Source of the DNA: Pseudonocardia sp.
Lineage (GTDB): Bacteria > Actinomycetota > Actinomycetes > Mycobacteriales > Pseudonocardiaceae
Assembly (NCBI GenBank): GCA_030451825.1
Contig: JAKDNL010000011.1
Span: 1 to 35,235, forward strand
Length of the DNA: 35,235 bases
Direction of reading: 5' to 3'
How positions within the stretch are numbered: the stretch's first letter is position 1; each line of letters begins with the position of its first letter. Under the pieces are notes generated by a model. It saw only the letters and a program-made list of their open reading frames with translations. It was not told where the DNA came from and did no database searches. Below are positions 33,908-35,235 of this stretch, one piece after another. A program made the translations under genes and the position numbers.

Positions 33908-35101
33908 CTACCGGAGCAGGCGTCGCGCGATGACCATCCGCTGGACTTCCGAGGCGCCCTCGCCGAGCAGCTTCACCCGCAGGTCGCGGAACCAGCGCTC
34001 CAGCGGCATCTCCTGCGACAGCCCCATCGCACCGAACAGCTGCACGCAGCGGTCGACGACCCGGAACGCCGTCTCGGTGCCGAACACCTTGCAGACCGAC
34101 GCGTCGACCTTGACGTCCTTGCCGAGGTCGGCATTCCACGCGGCCTGATACATCAGCAAGCGGGCGGCCCGCAACTCGATCTCGCTGTCGGCCACCATGA
34201 ACTGCACCGCCTGCTTGTCGGCGAGAGCCTCGCCGAAGACCTGGCGCCGCTTCACCCAGTCCACGGCCAGGCCCAGCGCGTACTGGGCGATCCCGATCGG
34301 GCCCGCGGCATAGACGATCCGGCCGTGCACGAGGAACTCGCTCGCGAGCCGGAACCCGGCGCCCTCGTCGCCGATCCGGTTGGCGGCGGGCACCCGTACG
34401 CCGTCGAAGTGCAGCTCGTAGGGGGAGAAGGAGTTCATGACCCCGATCGGCGTCATCGTGAGCCCCGGGGTGTCCTGCTCGACGATGAAGCAGCTGATCC
34501 CGTCCCGGGCCCCCGCCTCGCCGGTCCGGGCGTAGACCACACCCCAGTCGGCGTTCCCGGCGTGCGAGGTCCACAGCTTCGTCCCGGTCAGTACGTACTC
34601 GTCACCGTCGCGCACCGCGCGGCAGCGGATCGCCCCCGCCGGGTCGGAGCCCCCGGTCGCCTCGCTGATCGCGGTGTACGCCTTGGACATCCGACCCTCG
34701 ATGATCGGCCGCGCGAACCGGTCGAACTGCTCGGTCGACGCCTTGTACATCACGTTCGGAGGGTTCCCGCCGAACGCGCCGCCGGCGGGGAAGAACGCCC
34801 CCATCCGACATTTCGCCGCTTCCTCGCCGATCACCACCTGGCCGAGCACGGACAGGCCCGCGCCTCCGAACTCCCGTGGGGTGGCCAGCGCCCACAGGCC
34901 CATCTTCCGCGCCTTGTGCTGCAGCTCGCCGAGCTGCGGCTGCGGCACACCGGCGGTGTCGTGCGGGAGGGTGTCCTCCAGCGGGTGCACCTCGGTCTCG
35001 ACGAACTCGCGGACCGTCTCGCGCAGCAGCACGAACTCCTCGGGGAGCTCCCAGGCGCCGGTTGGGAGGACGTCCTCGAGGTCGAGCTCGGTCCCGGTCA
35101 T
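33908..35101 (-). CDS. Acyl-CoA dehydrogenase
   Basis: 397 aa; YTAISEATGGSDPAGAIRC, RQVFGEALADKQAVQFMVADSEIELRAARLL, GEGASEVQRMVIARRLLR. Confidence 0.93.
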   Translation of the reverse strand: MTGTELDLEDVLPTGAWELPEEFVLLRETVREFVETEVHPLEDTLPHDTAGVPQPQLGELQHKARKMGLWALATPREFGGAGLSVLGQVVIGEEAAKCRMGAFFPAGGAFGGNPPNVMYKASTEQFDRFARPIIEGRMSKAYTAISEATGGSDPAGAIRCRAVRDGDEYVLTGTKLWTSHAGNADWGVVYARTGEAGARDGISCFIVEQDTPGLTMTPIGVMNSFSPYELHFDGVRVPAANRIGDEGAGFRLASEFLVHGRIVYAAGPIGIAQYALGLAVDWVKRRQVFGEALADKQAVQFMVADSEIELRAARLLMYQAAWNADLGKDVKVDASVCKVFGTETAFRVVDRCVQLFGAMGLSQEMPLERWFRDLRVKLLGEGASEVQRMVIARRLLR

Positions 35102-35235
35102 GTGCCGATGGCCGCTGAGACCTCGTCGCGCAGTGTGCGGCGCAACAGCTTCCCGGTCTCCGAGTAGGGGAGTTCGGTCCGCAGGTCGATGTGTTCGGGG
35201 GTGCGCGTGGAGCGCAGCCGCTCGCGGACGAACGC
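35098..35235 (-). CDS. AMP-dependent acyl-CoA synthetase, C-terminal fragment (gene runs off window end)
   Basis: AFVRERLRSTRTPEHIDLRTELPYSETGKLLRRTLRDEVSAAIGT*; ATGA overlap with the downstream acyl-CoA dehydrogenase gene. Confidence 0.75.
   Translation of the reverse strand, partial: AFVRERLRSTRTPEHIDLRTELPYSETGKLLRRTLRDEVSAAIGT

Noticed and set aside
1-35235. Many long overlapping ORFs in alternative frames (e.g. 1351-3477 +, 17966-21724 + upstream part, 8812-10701 -)
   Set aside because: Arg/Pro/Gly/Ala-rich translations typical of wrong-frame reading in high-GC DNA, opposite to genes with clear family motifs.
1-35235. CRISPR arrays, prophage, toxin-antitoxin, defence or NRPS/PKS systems
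   Set aside because: No spaced repeats, phage structural genes or relevant domains were seen; content is catabolic.

Overview
High-GC actinobacterial (Pseudonocardia-like, inferred from codon and GC style) catabolic gene supercluster of about 35 kb. It encodes AMP-forming acyl-CoA ligases (two intact genes, two edge fragments), a Rieske ring-hydroxylating oxygenase (alpha and beta), a meta-cleavage-type lower pathway (alpha/beta hydrolase, 2-keto-4-pentenoate-type hydratase, HpcH/HpaI-type aldolase), three acyl-CoA dehydrogenases, two thiolase-fold proteins without the usual nucleophilic Cys, two DUF35/Zn-ribbon proteins, a P450-alcohol DH-aldehyde DH module, two luciferase-like oxidoreductases, a flavin reductase, three SDRs, a MaoC-type hydratase pair, an APH-like protein, and two paralogous regulators that each carry two tandem TetR domains. 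One IS5-type insertion sequence sits exactly at the flavin-reductase stop codon. The most interesting signal is a recurrent asymmetric ~19-bp element (TCTGACA-N4-GT-N-Y-ACGA, variably conserved) at nearly every operon head in the window, including one overlapping the start of a tandem-TetR gene. I interpret it as the operator of a local regulon run by the double-TetR (Mce3R-like) proteins. Further leads are two short ORFs translationally coupled to downstream genes and small uncharacterised proteins. No CRISPR array, tRNA, rRNA or defence system was found. All calls are by eye from the sequence and the ORF track; no database search was run.
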